Positions 46,721-58,175 of a stretch of DNA of 64,000 nucleotides are shown here, one piece after another. The notes below the pieces were generated by a model. It ran no database searches and had not been told where the DNA came from. It worked only from the letters and a program-made list of their open reading frames with translations. Every line of letters starts with the position of its first letter. The stretch's first letter is position 1. Source of the stretch: Parietaria judaica (lineage: Eukaryota; Streptophyta; Magnoliopsida; Rosales; Urticaceae); the NCBI GenBank assembly GCA_954871525.1, contig OX940861.1:8788842-8852841 (forward strand). Reading direction: 5' to 3'. The position numbers were made by a program, and so were the translations under genes.

Positions 46721-48606
46721 TCAAAAGACAATGTCATAAGGTAAGCCAAAGCCAAAATCCATCATCATAGTAGTCCCACCATTCCCAACGTATAACCCTT
46801 CGCATCCATCGCCGGACTTGACGCCGTTAGCCAACGGCGAGTTTGATGGAGCACCATCGACGTTTGATCCCTCTAACGATTGATCTGCGGACAATAACGA
46901 CATGTGGTTCATGACGTGGCCGTTGATTTTGGGGGTGACCGTATCAAACTCGTGATAATGCTCTGACAAGCCGGCCATGAACACTCTAGGGCTAACTATG
47001 AACAGCGAGCTTTGGTCGTAGCTCATCAAACTCGGTTCATGATCATTAGCTGTGACTAATCCATGATTAATGTCACAATTAACATGATGATCTGTTAACG
47101 CTGATCTCCACGTGGCATGTTCTTGTGTGGTTCCCGGCTCTGGATACGGAGACGAAAAATCATCGGCTTCGAGTTTAGGCACGAAGTCACGGCCATGACT
47201 GGGTTTTTGGTGATGAGCATCAATGGCTGCGGTGTTGATTGAAGAAGTGTTGCTAGGGTTTTGGTATGAGAGTGTTATTTGGCCTGAGAAGAGCTTCTTC
47301 TTCAATTTGGTGTTCCAGTAGTTCTTAACGTCGTTGTCGGTTCTTCCCGGAAGATGAGAAGCTATGACGGACCACCTATTTTCCATGTTCATATATTTTG
47401 AAACTGTTTAGAATTACATTGAAGTGACAAAGCGGTTTAACAAGTTTTATAAGGTCATGAGTACTCCACGATAGTTATAAGATCGATTCTAAAATAATTG
47501 AGACAAAAGAGTCATTATTTCAAAAGGATATAATAAGGATCTCACGGTCAAAATTCTAAAGAATTAACAAGAGTTTATAAAGTCACGAATTACTCATCAA
47601 TCGACTTTAGGATGGAATTCCACCCTAACTAAAGAATAAATATATATATACTAGTTATAATAGTAAATAGTAATGTAAAATTAAAAGAAGTACTTGCCTA
47701 CTGCCCATTTGGTTGAACAATTCACATATGGTGCGGTCTTCATCTTCGGTAAAGCCCCCGTGTTTGATGTTCGGACGGAGATAGTTAAGCCACCGCAAAC
47801 GACAGCTTTTTCCACATCGCCGGAGGCCTAAAAAGGATGCAGAGAACCAAGGATAAATTATTATAATTCAGGAAATTCAGCACTGATGAAAATTATGTCT
47901 AGAAATAGCTCTTAATATTAATGGTTTAGTGCGAAGTGGTTACATTATCCCCAGTGAACATTTTATTCAATAATTGTTGAAGAACAAAAAAAAATTAAAA
48001 AAAAATCATGAACTAATCATGTACGTGTAACTGTTTAATAGATTTTACATAGACTCGTGTACTGCGCAAAAATCAGCACATGATATATGCTGATATAACC
48101 GCAATAATCTGAATTTATAACAAGAAACAGCTTATTTCATTTTATTTGCTGGATAGAAATAATAAAAACCCACTCAATTGATCATGTTCAAAAGACTTAT
48201 ATATAGGTGTTATAAATAATTCACCAATATTTCACATATACATATATATATGGGTTAATTAACGAAATAACTATTTTGTGCAAATTTTTTTAAAAACTAC
48301 TTATACATGTAATTTTTTAAAAAGTTTTACACAAAATGAATATTTCGTACAATTTCTTTTTATATATAAATGAAATTTCAGTGTTTATTTAATCATGAAA
48401 ATTCATATTACTTATCTTAAAATAAAACAACATAAAGTTCTTGTATATATGAATATGAGAGAGAGAGAGACCAGCTTTCCGAGGCAGAGCGATCCAATTC
48501 CCGGCAGCGCCATGAGCGTTAAGATAAGACTTGAGTGTGGCGTCTTCTTCGGGAGACCATGGCCCTCTCTTCACGTTAGCTTTGTCACAACATGGAGCTC
48601 TTCCCA

Positions 48607-48607
<1 letters not shown>
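46721..48607 (-). CDS. R2R3-MYB transcription factor, subgroup 14-like (RAX/MYB36 group)
   Basis: Three exons join in frame: 48607-48472, 47827-47698 and 47375-46721, giving 306 residues. The start [22 protein letters not shown] is typical of subgroup 14 (MYB36, RAX1-3, MYB68, MYB87). R2 spans about residues 14-62 ([31 protein letters not shown]) and R3 about 66-115 ([38 protein letters not shown]). The regular tryptophans are present, and the first Trp of R3 is Phe as in most plant R2R3 proteins. The tail (about 117-306) is low in motifs. The bHLH-binding signature is not seen. Relatives control axillary meristem formation and root endodermis differentiation. Intron 2 uses a GC donor (AG|GCAAGT). 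Intron 1 begins with a CT microsatellite. Exact orthology cannot be fixed by eye. Confidence 0.94.

Positions 48608-48616
<9 letters not shown>

Positions 48617-48667
<51 letters not shown>
48617..48667. repeat. (TA)n microsatellite in the MYB 5' leader
   Basis: About 50 bp of nearly pure TA, with one interruption near 48650, lies 10-60 bp upstream of the MYB start codon, preceded by a CT run. It probably falls within the 5' UTR. Confidence 0.9.
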
Positions 48668-48668
<1 letters not shown>

Positions 48669-48883
48669 AGTGAATATAAATCTCCAGAACCTTTTCAGTA
48701 GAAGCGAGCAAAGCCCTTGATATACAAAATGATGAACGAAGTCTTTGAGTGATGATCAGGTCACCCGACACACAGAGAGAGATTGAAATCAAAAGAGCAA
48801 ACAGAAGCTAGCAAGATGAAAAGAAAAAGAAGAGTAGGGTTTGCTAGTTGCTAGGGAGAGATAGAGAAAGAGAGAGAAAAGGG

Positions 48884-48898
48884 TTTTTTATAAAAATG
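48884..48898 (-). promoter_or_regulatory. Candidate TATA box of the MYB gene
   Basis: On the minus strand the sequence reads TTTTTATAAAAAAC, about 280 bp upstream of the start codon. This implies a leader of roughly 250 bp that includes the TA microsatellite. Prediction only. Confidence 0.4.
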
Positions 48899-49067
48899 GC
48901 CGGTGCCTATATTTAAAAACCTTGACTTTCTATGACCCTTTTTTTGTACTTCGCATTTTTGTCATTTTCCTATCATAATATGATTATGATTAAACATAAT
49001 GCATACATAATCTTATTTTTATTATTTTTATTCTATGATCGTATACTCATTTCTTACATGATAAGAT

Positions 49068-49351
49068 TAGAGCTGCAACTCGCGACTGATGGGGAGGGAT
49101 CGCGACGCGTCGCGACTTTTTCCGGGGATCGCGACTCGTCGCGATTCTCGCCTTGAAGTCGCGATTCGTCGCGACTTCCTCTCTCTCCCGCTCTCGCTCC
49201 CTCTCTCTGTCTCTCTGTCTCACACTCTCTCTCTCTCGGCCTCATCGCGACCGATCGCGACCGGAGACATCGCGACCCGTCGCGACGCGTGAACTCGCGA
49301 TTCTCGCGATTTTAGTCGCGATGAGTCGCGACGACGCCACCCGCAGCTCTA
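49068..49351. mobile_element. TCGCGA-saturated hAT-type MITE
   Basis: The 284-bp element has inverted ends TAGAGCTGCAACTCGCGAC and TAGAGCTGCGGGTGGCGTC (complement of the right end). It is flanked by perfect 8-bp direct repeats GATAAGAT at 49060-49067 and 49352-49359. The interior carries 15 copies of the palindrome TCGCGA and a CT-rich core. The 8-bp duplication supports a hAT-type origin. No protein is encoded. Confidence 0.88.
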
Positions 49352-49359
49352 GATAAGAT

Positions 49360-50845
49360 AGAAGGCGTGGTCAACTTGAAACTAATTATATGCGTTGATT
49401 TTTGCTCTTCAAAAGCTAAAATTACTTGGTAATGTATCGAATTTTGTGTATGAAAAAAAAAAAGTTAGCATATTGAAACTACCTATAAATTAATGTCACT
49501 TAATCGAAAGTGAAAAGTATCAATAATACGTTGCAATTGGTACCAAAGTGGTGCACAATAATACATGTAATTATTTTGGATAATTGGCTCACTAAGAGCC
49601 ATCAAATTAGAGTCAACAACTGACGGCCACACTAATAGAAATATTAATTAAATCCCAATATTCCCTTGTTTTTTTGTTTTTTTTTTCCTGTGGGAATAAA
49701 ATGTCGTATTTGTTCACATGCTTGGGATGAGAAGATTACGTCACTCAGTGGGTCACACGGTCACATGGTAAAACAAATAAGATGGCACAAAAATATTTGC
49801 TTTTCCAACAGACACAACCCCACATATGAAACTGCAAATTATTATGTGTGTTGACTTAGCTATTCCCTCAATATCGAGCCATTGACTCGTCTAAAGGAAA
49901 TTCACCTTTAAAACTGATATATTGATTTATTATGATCTTCCTCAATTAATTAGTGAAACCTGTCGGGTAATTTTGATCAGTTCAACGTCTTGAAATTGTA
50001 TATATTTATTGCATGTTACGTTATTTTTTGGGTGGTATTTTACTCTTTATGTTCTTCACAAACTCAGTCAAAATAATTGAACAGTTCAAGGAATTTGTAG
50101 AGGGGTGAAAGATATAGTACAGCTCTAATGTGTCATGTATTTATTAATTTGGATACTTTCTATTTAAATAAGTAGAATTGCTATCCTTTGATTAATTTTT
50201 TTGGGGTCAACCACAAAAATCAAAGCAAAAGTAATAAACAATGGATTCCTTCATAAATCACGCTATCCTTGAAAAAATTGATTGTGGTAACTTTTAATAA
50301 TAATTGTTTTCAAAGTGAAAAAAAGAGTATACTAGACTAGTGTCATTAGTAAATAGTAACGCCAGGCGGCTGAAATTGGGTGGAAATTTCGTAGTCTTAT
50401 TTTATTATAGATGGATAAATATAATTGAAAGAAAGAAAAAAAAAAAAGGTCACCCTATTAATTATTAATGGTAGAATAATATCATTACGAATAGACTTCT
50501 TCTGTCTCCTTGAATTGGTTCAGTCTACATATTCTTCCCTAGAGGGCAAGGCCATGCTTTGAGCGGACGCTCAGTAGGCCCGCGTTTTTAATAAATGATT
50601 TTTAATTTAAAAGTTTTCAAAAATCAATTTAAGAGCGCCAAGATCTACATTATTTATCGAAAAAAATACACAAATTTGATAAGTACTTTTGTCTCTAAAA
50701 GCATTAGACGCGTCATATTTAAATGAATAGTTATTTATTATACAAATATTTTTATGTTTTTTTATCGAAATTTAATTTTACAATTTCGATAAGGCCTCAA
50801 AATTAATTTTCACCTCGGAAGTCAAAATTCTCTGGCATGGCCCTG
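49360..50845. other. Gene-free AT-rich interval
   Basis: I see no ORF with recognisable content and no structured repeat. Several poly-A and poly-T runs are present. Confidence 0.4.
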
Positions 50846-50846
50846 C

Positions 50847-51512
50847 TGTTGGGTTTTTCGGGGATTATTCTCAATCCCGAGGCAAAAATCTCGGGATATC
50901 CTTGAACTAATGATCTAGATTAACTGCGAGAATCAAAATTAATCGATTTCGACACTTTATGTGACTATGGGTACTTTTGCTAATAGATATTTTCTGCGCC
51001 TTTTTGCCTTGGTTTGCGTGCACTCGGATTCATTCTGGTTTCGGATCACAACTTCACAAATGTTGAGCCTCAATCTTGTCCACCACGTCGCTGCGAAAAA
51101 CGTCTATGAGACCGAAAATTACCTCGTCGGACTGCTAGGTTTTCCTCAGTGATTGGAAGACGACACGATCGGAGCACGAGAAGAAGGGAGCTCGCGGGTA
51201 GGGCTTGCTAGAGGGGCTCACGATTTCTCTCTGAGGGTTTAGGATACTTGGTAAATTATTATAAGCTTACTTTAGGTATTTATAGCCCACAATACATAAA
51301 TAACATAATGGGCTTTGACCAATTAAATGGACTAAGGCCGAGTGGACCCATGACCTTTTATCGTGGTCTGGCTAGACCTAAAAAGCCAATTAGGTCTAAA
51401 TCTCAATTCGGACAGTTCCGACCAAACTTTTCGAGTGCAATAAAGAGATAATCGAGGGACTTATTGCTAAATATTCAAAAAAATTGAGTTGTGGTATAAA
51501 TTCTCAAACAAC
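50847..51512 (-). repeat. Possible degraded LTR
   Basis: The segment begins TGTTGGGTTTTTCGGGG and may end near TCTCAAACA. On the minus strand a TATA-like GGGCTATAAATACC (complement of about 51272-51285) is present. The moderate GC content contrasts with its surroundings. No matching 5-bp flanks were found, so this may be another repeat class. Confidence 0.3.
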
Positions 51513-51514
51513 GG

Positions 51515-52678
51515 TGAGTTTGACATAATTTGTTTTGTAATTTGAGACTTGGTTTATGTTATGTTTCGTATGAGACTTTCACTATATATATGTTTTGTGA
51601 CATTAGTATTTTATGTTATATTTTGAGTGTAAAGATGTATGAAAATATTTTATAGGTTTTCCATCAATAAGTTCGATAACGGCAAACGATAACTTTTATA
51701 GGTTTTTCATCGATAAATTCATCAGCAAAAGATTAATCCGTTGATAACGGCAAATGATTTAGCGGCCAAAACGAAATCCAGTTCCTTGGCTATAAGTACC
51801 AATATTTTTTTAGTGTGATTTATGTTTTATTTTACTATACAAAGTACAAACAAGAGGCTGGGCAGAAAAGAAAAGAGAGCCCACAAAAGCCCAAATGTTG
51901 GATGTATTGCCAGTCTCTTTGGGCCAGAACATGTACTTGTTACTCTGTCTATACCTTAATGAAAAAGCCCAAAACTTAATCAGTTTTTTGAAACTCAATT
52001 ACATTATTTCACTAGCATTATCACATCATCACATCAATCAAATCTGAGAAGCACTTTTGGAGACAGTCTTTGGTCATTACGATTTCCGAAGTGACAATTC
52101 TCTTGATTTTTCCATGCCAAAACTATAGTTATTAGGGGCAAGCAACAATGATCATCAGTCAGAACTCACAAGACATACGTTTCATTTCACTCATTGTACT
52201 TGTCAACACTCAACAGTCAAAACGTTATGAAAATATTAATTATTTTCTATAATAATTACAGAACTTTATTTTATTGACCGTCACTTTTTGTTGCTTCATC
52301 ATAATTGATAAGAAAAATTACAACTTTTCTTCAAAAACCCTATATATCTTAAATTACTAGAAAGATGTACTTGTGAGGTGTGACAATAACACTTTCTTTG
52401 TGTATAATTACCAAATATATATATATGTATATAAAAGACTGAAAATGCACATTTTATTTCTTTTGGGCATATAAATAAATATATCTTTTAGAAATTCAGC
52501 TGAAAAACATATTTTTAGCTTAAAGCCTTGAGGGTGACACTAAAAATGATCATTGCAAAGAGGGTGACACTAAACCATGCCTCTTTATGGATAACTATGA
52601 GGTGGCGAAAGACAAAACTAACCAAATTGACAATAGATCCAATCGAAATATAGGCCTTTTATTGATGGGACTTTGTAG
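51515..52678. other. Gene-free AT-rich interval
   Basis: No coding potential is evident. A short repeat of 'gagggtgacactaaa' occurs near 52530 and 52560, and 'aggtttttcatcgataa'-like repeats near 51655 and 51700. Confidence 0.4.
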
Positions 52679-53280
52679 CAGGTTCTAAATATCGATACCG
52701 ATGTCGTTTCGCATTCTCCATTTTGCGGATATATCGCTTGCCGATATCGATGGATAAATCTGAAGAAATGGATATATCGCTTGTCGATAATACTGCATAA
52801 ATTTCACGGATATATCGCTTGCCTATCGAAATATCGACGGATATTCCAGAAAATATTTTTAGTATTTCAATCATATTTTTATATAGTTTCTAAATTACTT
52901 ATTTAATAAATATGACACATAGTTATAGCTTAGAAAACACACTCATAAATCATAATATAACACAAACATATAACAGAAAAGTTATAACTCAAAACATAAT
53001 GTCAGCATAACATAAAATAAGCTAGGTATCATAATAAAGTCATAGAGTACGAACATAAATACGAACATAGAGTACGGAGTACAAATATAAATACGAAGCA
53101 TGGTTCTAAATGTCAATATTGATGTCGTTTCGCACTCTCCATTTTACGGATATATCACTTGCCGACTGATAAGTGTGCAGAAATGGATATATCGATTTCA
53201 TGCGAATATCGTTTCGCACTTCTCATTTTCAAAACACGTCGTTGATATATTGACGACATATCCGGATATTTAAAACCTTG
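52679..53280. mobile_element. TIR element with internal repeats, hAT-like
   Basis: The left end CAGGTTCTAAATATCGATAC and the right-end complement CAAGGTTTTAAATATCCGG are inverted repeats about 600 bp apart. The block 'gatgtcgtttcgcactctccatttt' plus 'cggatatatcgcttgccgat' recurs near 52700, 52760, 52810, 53120 and 53205. A second partial left end starts at about 53101, suggesting a nested or tandem copy. Flanking 8-mers (ctttgtag / cttttttc) match poorly. Confidence 0.55.
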
Positions 53281-53342
53281 CTTTTTTCATTCAAAGATAA
53301 TTTCTTCTTATAACATGCACTAATGCCATTCTTTTTATTCAT

Positions 53343-54100
53343 TGTTGAGGGCGATTTTCACCTCCCTCTTCCAGTCACAAAAATAATCACAAAGAACAAG
53401 TTAACAACAATGATCAGTGAATATATTTGATTTATTATATTTCCGACAAGTGCTCGGTTTTCTTTCGTTGAATAGCTGGACAGTCGAAGGATCAAGTACA
53501 ATGAACTTTCTCTATTTCTTAAGCTTTTCTCTTATAGGACTTTCTCTCTTTTCTCTCTGGTTTCTCTCCTTTTTGCCGACCCCTTTCCAAACGAAGCTTA
53601 ACTTGTCTTTTATAGAGCTTACATTGTGCCTTCTCACATCTTTCCCGCCCTTTTCTCATATCTAATCACTAGTTTCTCTAAGACTGATTTGAGGGAAGCG
53701 TGGTTAACACATGCTTTACGTCATTCTTAGAGCAGACTGCCAGAGTGGGTAGGTGGGCTTCATTAAATGCACATATCGTCAGCTGTCATTCGGCTCTGCA
53801 CACTTCGTCGTCGATGCCTCTCGTCGAGTGGGTAGGTGGGCTTCATTAAATGCACATCTCGTCAGTGGTCATTCGGCTCTGCACGCCTCGTCGTCGATGC
53901 CCCTCGTCGAGGCGTGATGGGACGCTTCGTCGCGGCTCGCCTTTACCTTATTCAGACTTCGTCGCAGTTTATACCTCCTCGAGGATGTTCCTTGGTTGAC
54001 CATCGGTCAACGAACCTCCTCGCCCTCCTCTTACGTCGTTTATGGGACAAAACGACACGAGTTGTGTTGAGGATGGATTTGACCAAATCCGACCTTAACA
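53343..54100 (-). mobile_element. Solo LTR, family B
   Basis: It starts TGTTGAGGGCGATTTTC and ends GACCTTAACA. The terminal octamers TGTTGAGG and CCTTAACA are near-perfect inverted repeats. Perfect 5-bp duplications TTCAT flank it at 53338-53342 and 54101-54105. A TATA-like box in minus orientation (complement near 53607-53615) suggests minus-strand polarity. An 83-bp tandem duplication ('gagtgggtaggtgggcttc...') lies inside at 53743-53825 and 53826-53908. No internal retroelement region adjoins. Confidence 0.87.
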
Positions 54101-54105
54101 TTCAT

Positions 54106-55076
54106 CACATCGACAATCCCCACATATATGGATGGACCTAATTTTTGGGCATCTTAAGTTAAAGCCCCACACAAGAACGTATTTTCTCTTTATTTTTGTA
54201 ATACGCTTCATCAACTTATTGAACTTTTTAACGAAACATTTTATTATTCATTTCCATATCATTAAAATAAATTTTTTTAATTATCTATATGATAATGTGG
54301 GGAAAAAATACTTGCATTATTTATAGCGGGTGTTCCTTACTTTTTTCATTTGAAGGTAAAACTCGGAAATTTCGATTCTATATTTTATTACCAATTACGA
54401 ATGTAATTTTTTTTTAAGATAAGTTAATATTGAGCGGGTCTAAATCAAATTGTTATTATTCAAAAAATGAAAAATTAAATTTGTTTATAAAAAAAAAAAG
54501 TTACTCAAATTTTGTATGTTTGTATGTACACCATTATTGACGAGCAAAAATTTTAGCCAATGTATGATATTTTGGAAAAGTATTTTCAGTATGTACACAA
54601 AAACATCATTTTATGTAAAGTAGTAGGACAAAAATGGGAGTGTTTTTTTTTTATGAAGAGAAAGAGATGTGCCAAAAGCATCGCCATCAATGAGCCACAA
54701 GCCCACAACTACTTGCATAAGAATCCACCACCCAATATCAAATGCAATCTTCAACTCAGATAATATATATATTGGAACAAAAATCAATAAAAATAAATCA
54801 GATATCACAAACCAACCCCAACAGAGGGACATAATTATCATTAAAGGGAACAAAAAACACAACAATACGATATTGTGTATGAAAATCTCCAATCCTCCTC
54901 TAGAGAAAACGACAACAGTTCCACAATTGGGGCTTTGCTTGACGAGGTTCGTGCGAGCCTTGAGCCTTCAATTGATACCAACATCCCACCAAACGTTATC
55001 AGTTATCGCACGTGCTTCCCAAATTCTATATCTTTATCTTCTTCATGTATATTTTATTCAATTTTATTATACTTCT
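54106..55076. other. Gene-free AT-rich interval
   Basis: Only short ORFs without recognisable motifs are present. Confidence 0.4.
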
Positions 55077-56160
55077 GCTACAATTTACATACCGAAGAAT
55101 ACCAACTCTTTTTAATGTTTTTTTTTTAAAGCCAATTATGGCTTAAAAATTATTTTATGTGTCCCGAAGATCGATGAACTCGAAACGGAATATAGAAAAT
55201 ATCGGTCAACACTCACAAACTCAATCTCTGATGCTACAATTTACATACAGAAGAATACCAACTCTTTTTAATGTTTTTTTTAAAGCCAATTATGGCTTAA
55301 AAACTATTTTATGTGTCCCGAAGATCGATGAACTCGAAACGGAATATAGAAAATATCGGTCAACACTCACAAACTCAATCTCTGAGAGATTAAATTTTTG
55401 AATGTTTATTGGTTATCTTTTTCATTAACTAAACCTCTCTTAAATAGAGCAAGGAACTCGAAACGGAATATAGAAAATATCGGTCAACACTCACAGATCC
55501 AATCTCTAAGAGATTAAGTTTTTTAATGTTTATTGGTTATCTTTTCATTAATTGAAGCTCTCTTAAATAGAGCAAGGATTACAACCTAATGGGCCGGACT
55601 GGACTAAAAAAGCTCTTTAATACAATTAATTCTAATTAAATAAAATAAAAGTGACATGATAAAATAATTAAACGAAAAACTCACTTAAATATCCTAAGAC
55701 CATAATCAAATACGACGACATAAAATAAATAACGATAATTAAATAAACAATTTTAATCCTAAATTCCCTGGGTCGTGTCACTAAAATTTTATACGTGCCT
55801 CGAAGATCGATGAACTCGAAATGGAATGAAGAAAATGTCGGCCAACACTCACGAACTCAATCTCTAAGAGATTAAGTTTTTGAATGTTTATTGGCTATCT
55901 TGTTTATTAACTGAAGCTCTCTTAAATAGAGCAAGGATAGCAACCTAATGGGCCGGACCGAGCCCGACTAAATAAACTCTCTAATATAATTAATCCTAAT
56001 GAAATAAAATAAAAGTGAAATGATTAAATAATTAAACGACCAGATCAAAACGAGAAACTCGGTTAAATATCCCAAGACCATAATTAAATACGATGACATA
56101 AAATAAACAACGCTTATTAAATAAATGATTTTAATCCTAAATTCCCAAGGTCGTATCAAA
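55077..56160. repeat. Direct repeat cluster with a 156-bp tandem duplication
   Basis: Units at 55077-55232 and 55233-55388 are nearly identical ('gctacaatttacatac...gaagatcgatgaactcgaaacgg...cactcacaaactc'). Partial copies of the 'gaactcgaaacggaatatagaaaatatcggtcaacactcac' segment follow near 55451 and 55813 (the latter with differences). A second shared block ('atgtttattgg...ctctcttaaatagagcaagga') occurs near 55400, 55526 and 55883. A third block ('aacctaatgggccgga...aaataaaataaaagtga...cctaaattcc') occurs near 55582 and 55942. The pattern suggests tandem or nested copies of one LTR-like repeat. No protein is encoded. Confidence 0.75.
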
Positions 56161-57854
56161 CTATTTTTAATTGACTAATAAACTATAAAATAATTACTTA
56201 TTTAATTTAATGAATAATTTTTGCTCATAAATCTTCAGATGAAAACTTCAATTTTTTGAAATTTGGAATCCAACGTGTTTGGTAATATTACTTAGAAAAT
56301 GAATTTAGAATCATGTTTTTTAGCTTTAAAATTTGTATAGAAACATAAAATAAATAAAAGTTATTTTCTACTTTATTCTACATTATTTCTTTCTTTATCT
56401 CCTTGACATAACTATTTTAATATATTTTTTTTTACCCGAAATTTTAAAACTCTTTAAATTTTTCTACAACCCTCTGATGGAATCATAATATATACGGTTG
56501 CAAAGATTACGCCGAAAAGAACTCAATGATAGGTGGGAAGCAATGGTTTTAACTTTTGACGTATGTTTTAAAAATATTATTTTTTACACAGTTGAATTTA
56601 AAAATAACCAATTGAACAAAAAAAAAAACATAACCAAACAATATTATGAAAACATAATTCTAAATTTATTTTTGAATTTAAAAATAAAATTCACAAAAAA
56701 CATAACCAAATGATGACATTGTTTTTTAGAATTTGGCATGTGACACGTCCTTAATACATGCATATGTTGTCGTTCTTTTGCAAACATCCAACTTATGTTC
56801 ATGTTCTATTCTGTTTATGATCTTTTAAAATATTTATAAAAAAAATATTTTTTTTAGTTTTGATTTTTTTAATAATATTTTTTGGGATGGCAAATGTACC
56901 ATTTTAGATGATACTACTTATTTTTAGGCGGTAAGATTACTTTTTTTTTTAAATCTCACTTCTCTCGTCAATTTAGAACTTACCTTCCTTCCTAATCCCA
57001 AAACCCTCTTTCGTCGTGGAAGCCCTGATCTTAGGTTCAAACAAGCTCTCAAATCCCCAATTACCAACCCTAACCAACGCACTGACCAATCGAATTGCCA
57101 TAAACTCCGGTTCTCGCCAACACCCGCGAGCTTCCGACATGGGTGGGTTCGATGCCGAGAAGCATCGGCATTGAGCGGAAGAGGAGAAGACACGAAGGAG
57201 GTTCTAGTGGAGCGAGGTCAGGATCACCATTACCAAGGACCAATGGAAAGTTATCGTTGACTTGTCTCCGAAGTGTTGAAAAATATTGCAGTTGCATTAA
57301 AATTTAGATAGCTTCAAGTGGGTTGAAACGCCGAACACTCGAGACAAATGCTTTCTACAATTATCGGGATTTGTTCTGATGTTCAAACGTTACGTAAAAC
57401 AATGATATTAATTACAAATGTTACAAAAATTGATTTCAATTTAGAATTAATTGCAATTCGTTATTAACGGTTATAGTATTGATTGGAAATCAATTATTGT
57501 ATCCCTTCAGTTTCTATAAATTGACAATGACCTCGAACCTATACGAAAAACCATTGAAAAACCAAGTATCAAAAACTCTCTTGATATTAGTAATTTGCTT
57601 CTCGTCTTTTCACTCTTAAAAAATTGATCTTTTATGATGCCCATTGTTTTATGTTGTGAGTCTTTGGGTAACGAAGTTCAAGGAGTTTAAGTTCGTCGGT
57701 GGACGTCGAAATGTCCCGTTATATCCAGGGAAACTAATCGCTTAACGAACCACAAGCACGCAAAGGAGGTGAATCAAGCTTTAAGGAGAGCATCCAACGC
57801 GTCTCGGGCCCTGCTGGAATCGATTGGTGAAGATGAAGTTTGTCGATGTGTACA
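56161..57854. other. AT-rich interval with a GC-richer patch
   Basis: Most of it is AT-rich with no gene. A GC-richer patch at about 56955-57290 has an 89-codon minus-strand frame (56924-57193) without a known domain. It could be a captured gene fragment, but I cannot support that. Confidence 0.35.
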
Positions 57855-58175
57855 TGACACGTGGCAAAGACTAACGGACATAGACGGTAGTATTAAAGGA
57901 GGTTGACTTTGAGTACGTCTTAAGACTTATGAAATATATGCCGCGAAAAATAAAAGAACGGGAACATAAGTCAGATGTTTTTAAAAGAACGGGAACATAT
58001 GCCGGTTTAAGGGCGTGACACATGGCAAAAACTAACTGATATAGACGGAAGTATTGACGGAGGTTGACTTTTGAGTACGTTTTAATACTTATGGAATATA
58101 TGTCACAGAAGAAGAAAAAAAACAATAACAGGAATATAAGTCGGATATTAAAAAATAAAGGAATATATGCCGATA
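57855..58175. repeat. 161-bp tandem duplication
   Basis: Units starting at 57855 and 58016 share 'tgacac.tggcaaa.actaac.gatatagacgg.agtatt..cggaggttgactt', 'gagtacgt.ttaa.acttatg.aatatatg' and 'gaacataagtc.gat'. They have diverged by scattered substitutions and small indels, so the duplication is not recent. Confidence 0.75.

Noticed and set aside
48395..48670. 91-codon plus-strand ORF ending in a run of Tyr-Ile
   Set aside because: It is antisense to MYB exon 1 and reads through the TA microsatellite.
54669..55115. 148-codon plus-strand ORF
   Set aside because: Composition is that of random AT-rich sequence with no recognised motif. It runs into the repeat cluster.
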